From Bifidobacterium breve (GTDB lineage Bacteria; Actinomycetota; Acidimicrobiia; Acidimicrobiales; Acidimicrobilacustridaceae), in the NCBI GenBank assembly GCA_945860545.1, contig CAMAQM010000007.1, forward strand, positions 1 through 64,000: a DNA stretch of 64,000 bases, in the 5' to 3' direction. Both the position numbers and the translations under genes were made by a program. Of this stretch, positions 62,721 through 64,000 are shown one piece after another. Under the pieces are notes generated by a model, which was not told the origin of the DNA, did not search any database, and saw only the letters and a list, made by a program, of their open reading frames with translations. Position 1 is the first letter of the stretch; every line of letters starts with the position of its first letter.

Positions 62721-64000
62721 GTGGAAGAGGCGGAACTCCTGTGGAAAGCATGCACCGAAACGTTGAGGGACCGGGTCACCGACCCGGTGTGGTTGACCTC
62801 ATTCAATGCTGTGGTCCCGATTGAACTGACGGACAGTCGATTCGTCATTGCGGTGCCGAGCGCGGTGTTCCGCGACCGGATCGACAGCCGGTACCGCGAC
62901 CTGTTGATCCAGGCGCTCGCCGACGCCGGTGTGGACGACATTGACGTGGTCATCGAGGTGCAGGCTCGAGCGGAACCGGGCACCGACACCCTGGCCGATG
63001 AAACTGACCGCGATCCTCGTGACGACACCTCACCGCCGTCACCGGGCTCCGGTGATGGTGCGACCCGGGTTACCACCTCGCCGTCGGGTCGAGGGGAAAC
63101 CTCCCTTGGGGCGAAGGAGCCCGGGACCGACATCAACCCCCGCTACACCTTCGATGATTTCGTCACCGGGACCTCAAACCGTTTCGCCCACGCTGCGGCT
63201 CTGGCTGTTGCTGAAACGCCGGCCCGTTCCTACAACCCACTCTTCATCTACGGCGAGGCCGGTCTCGGCAAGACCCACCTGCTCCAGGCCATTGCCCACT
63301 ACGTGCGCGAGCACTACCGCTCGTTCGTCGCCCGCTACGTGACCACTGAGTCGTTCCTGAACGAGTACGTGGAGACCATCCGAACTGGCGATTGGACGAA
63401 CTTCAAGAGCCGCTACCGCGACGTTGACGTACTTCTCCTCGACGACATCCAGTTCATCGAGGGCAAGGAGGGCCTCCAGGAGGAGTTCTTCCACACGTTC
63501 AACCACCTCCATCAGGCCAACAAACAGATCGTTCTCTCCTCGGACAGGCCGCCCGATGCCCTCTCCACCCTCGATGACCGCCTGCGAAGCCGGTTCAAGT
63601 GGGGACTGACCACGGAAATCAACCCGCCTGACGTAGAGACCCGCCTCGCGATTCTCCGGAAGAAATCCGAGAGCGAACGGCAATCTGTCGCACCTCCCGA
63701 TGAGGTTCTCGACTTCATCGCCACGAACATCACCAACAACATCCGCGAACTCGAGGGTGCCCTCATCCGGGTGACCGCCTACGCGAGCCTCACCAATGAA
63801 CCACTCACTGTGGAACTTGCCGGTCGGGTGCTTGACGACGTCATCTTCGAACGTGGTCCCCGGCCCATCACTCCTGAAGTGATTCTCAACGCCACATCTG
63901 AACTCTTCGGGTTTCCCGTTGAGGAGATCCGCGGCAAGAGCCGTCGCCGTCCGTTGGTGACCGCACGGCAGACCTCGATGTACGTGTTCCGACAACTGAC
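62721..64000 (+). CDS. dnaA: Chromosomal replication initiator DnaA (partial)
   Basis: The first 426 codons of dnaA, cut by the right edge. GTG 62721 ([19 protein letters not shown]) is chosen from the domain I start. Domain I is at residues 1-85, a Ser/Pro/Gly-rich linker follows to about 140, then the AAA+ domain with [12 protein letters not shown], Walker [10 protein letters not shown] (178-186) and Walker [10 protein letters not shown] (about 238-246). The window ends inside domain IV in the DnaA-box-binding [18 protein letters not shown]. It initiates replication and probably represses itself via the box at 62662. Confidence 0.97.
   Translation, partial: MEEAELLWKACTETLRDRVTDPVWLTSFNAVVPIELTDSRFVIAVPSAVFRDRIDSRYRDLLIQALADAGVDDIDVVIEVQARAEPGTDTLADETDRDPRDDTSPPSPGSGDGATRVTTSPSGRGETSLGAKEPGTDINPRYTFDDFVTGTSNRFAHAAALAVAETPARSYNPLFIYGEAGLGKTHLLQAIAHYVREHYRSFVARYVTTESFLNEYVETIRTGDWTNFKSRYRDVDVLLLDDIQFIEGKEGLQEEFFHTFNHLHQANKQIVLSSDRPPDALSTLDDRLRSRFKWGLTTEINPPDVETRLAILRKKSESERQSVAPPDEVLDFIATNITNNIRELEGALIRVTAYASLTNEPLTVELAGRVLDDVIFERGPRPITPEVILNATSELFGFPVEEIRGKSRRRPLVTARQTSMYVFRQL

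Noticed and set aside
1..64000. tRNA, rRNA or insertion-sequence genes
   Set aside because: No cloverleaf with a T-loop GTTCGANNC in the right context, no rRNA core words and no transposase motif were found by reading.

Overview
The window is a GC-rich chromosome segment that ends on the right inside dnaA. Gene order matches the replication-origin region of Mycobacterium tuberculosis on both sides of its dnaA. One block is DUF5318, penicillin-binding protein, rpsF-ssb-rpsR-rplI-dnaB and padR-ino1. The other is pcnA, DUF6049, trxB-trxA, a CwlM-like amidase homologue, parB-parA, rsmG, jag, yidC, yidD, rnpA, rpmH and dnaA. This points to Actinomycetota. No mycolate genes are seen, an S-layer (SLH) protein and a mycothiol-type thiol oxidoreductase are present, and many promoters look leaderless. 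A member of Acidimicrobiia (Ilumatobacter-like) is a reasonable guess, not a proven one.

Region 1-15,300 holds a partial Cys-rich peptide gene, a thioredoxin whose promoter contains a CsoR/CstR-type palindrome, an SRPBCC protein, and one huge gene (1222-14967, minus strand). That gene encodes a secreted protein of 4,581 residues made of about 30 PKD/Ig-like repeats with three C-terminal SLH-like units. Two of its repeats are interrupted by a roughly 120-residue module that resembles modules of phage tail proteins.

Region 15,300-35,100 is accessory metabolism and envelope. It contains a CrtI-like oxidoreductase with a DUF1295 membrane protein, a TlpA-like redoxin, an FMN 2-hydroxyacid dehydrogenase with an SGNH-acyltransferase, a DsbA-like protein, asparagine synthetase, carotenoid oxygenase, a thioesterase, two small lipoprotein or membrane proteins, a GH43-like lipoprotein, a cold-shock protein, a spermidine-synthase-like membrane protein and an M23 peptidase.

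Region 35,100-46,800 is the conserved ribosomal/replication operon rpsF-ssb-rpsR-rplI-dnaB, with a mini-intein in DnaB and a long acidic tail on bS18. It also holds glutaminyl cyclase, panB, a class A penicillin-binding protein with DUF5318, and padR-ino1.

Region 46,800-64,000 runs from pcnA to dnaA. A Ser/Thr kinase follows DUF6049 where mycobacteria carry MurJ fused to a pseudokinase. The CwlM homologue appears to have lost amidase metal ligands. Two perfect parS sites lie exactly 120 bp apart beside parA. rnpA has no usual start codon near its expected N terminus. DnaA-box-like sequences lie upstream of dnaA, upstream of dnaB and between the CwlM homologue and parB. No tRNA, rRNA, CRISPR array or insertion sequence was recognised.
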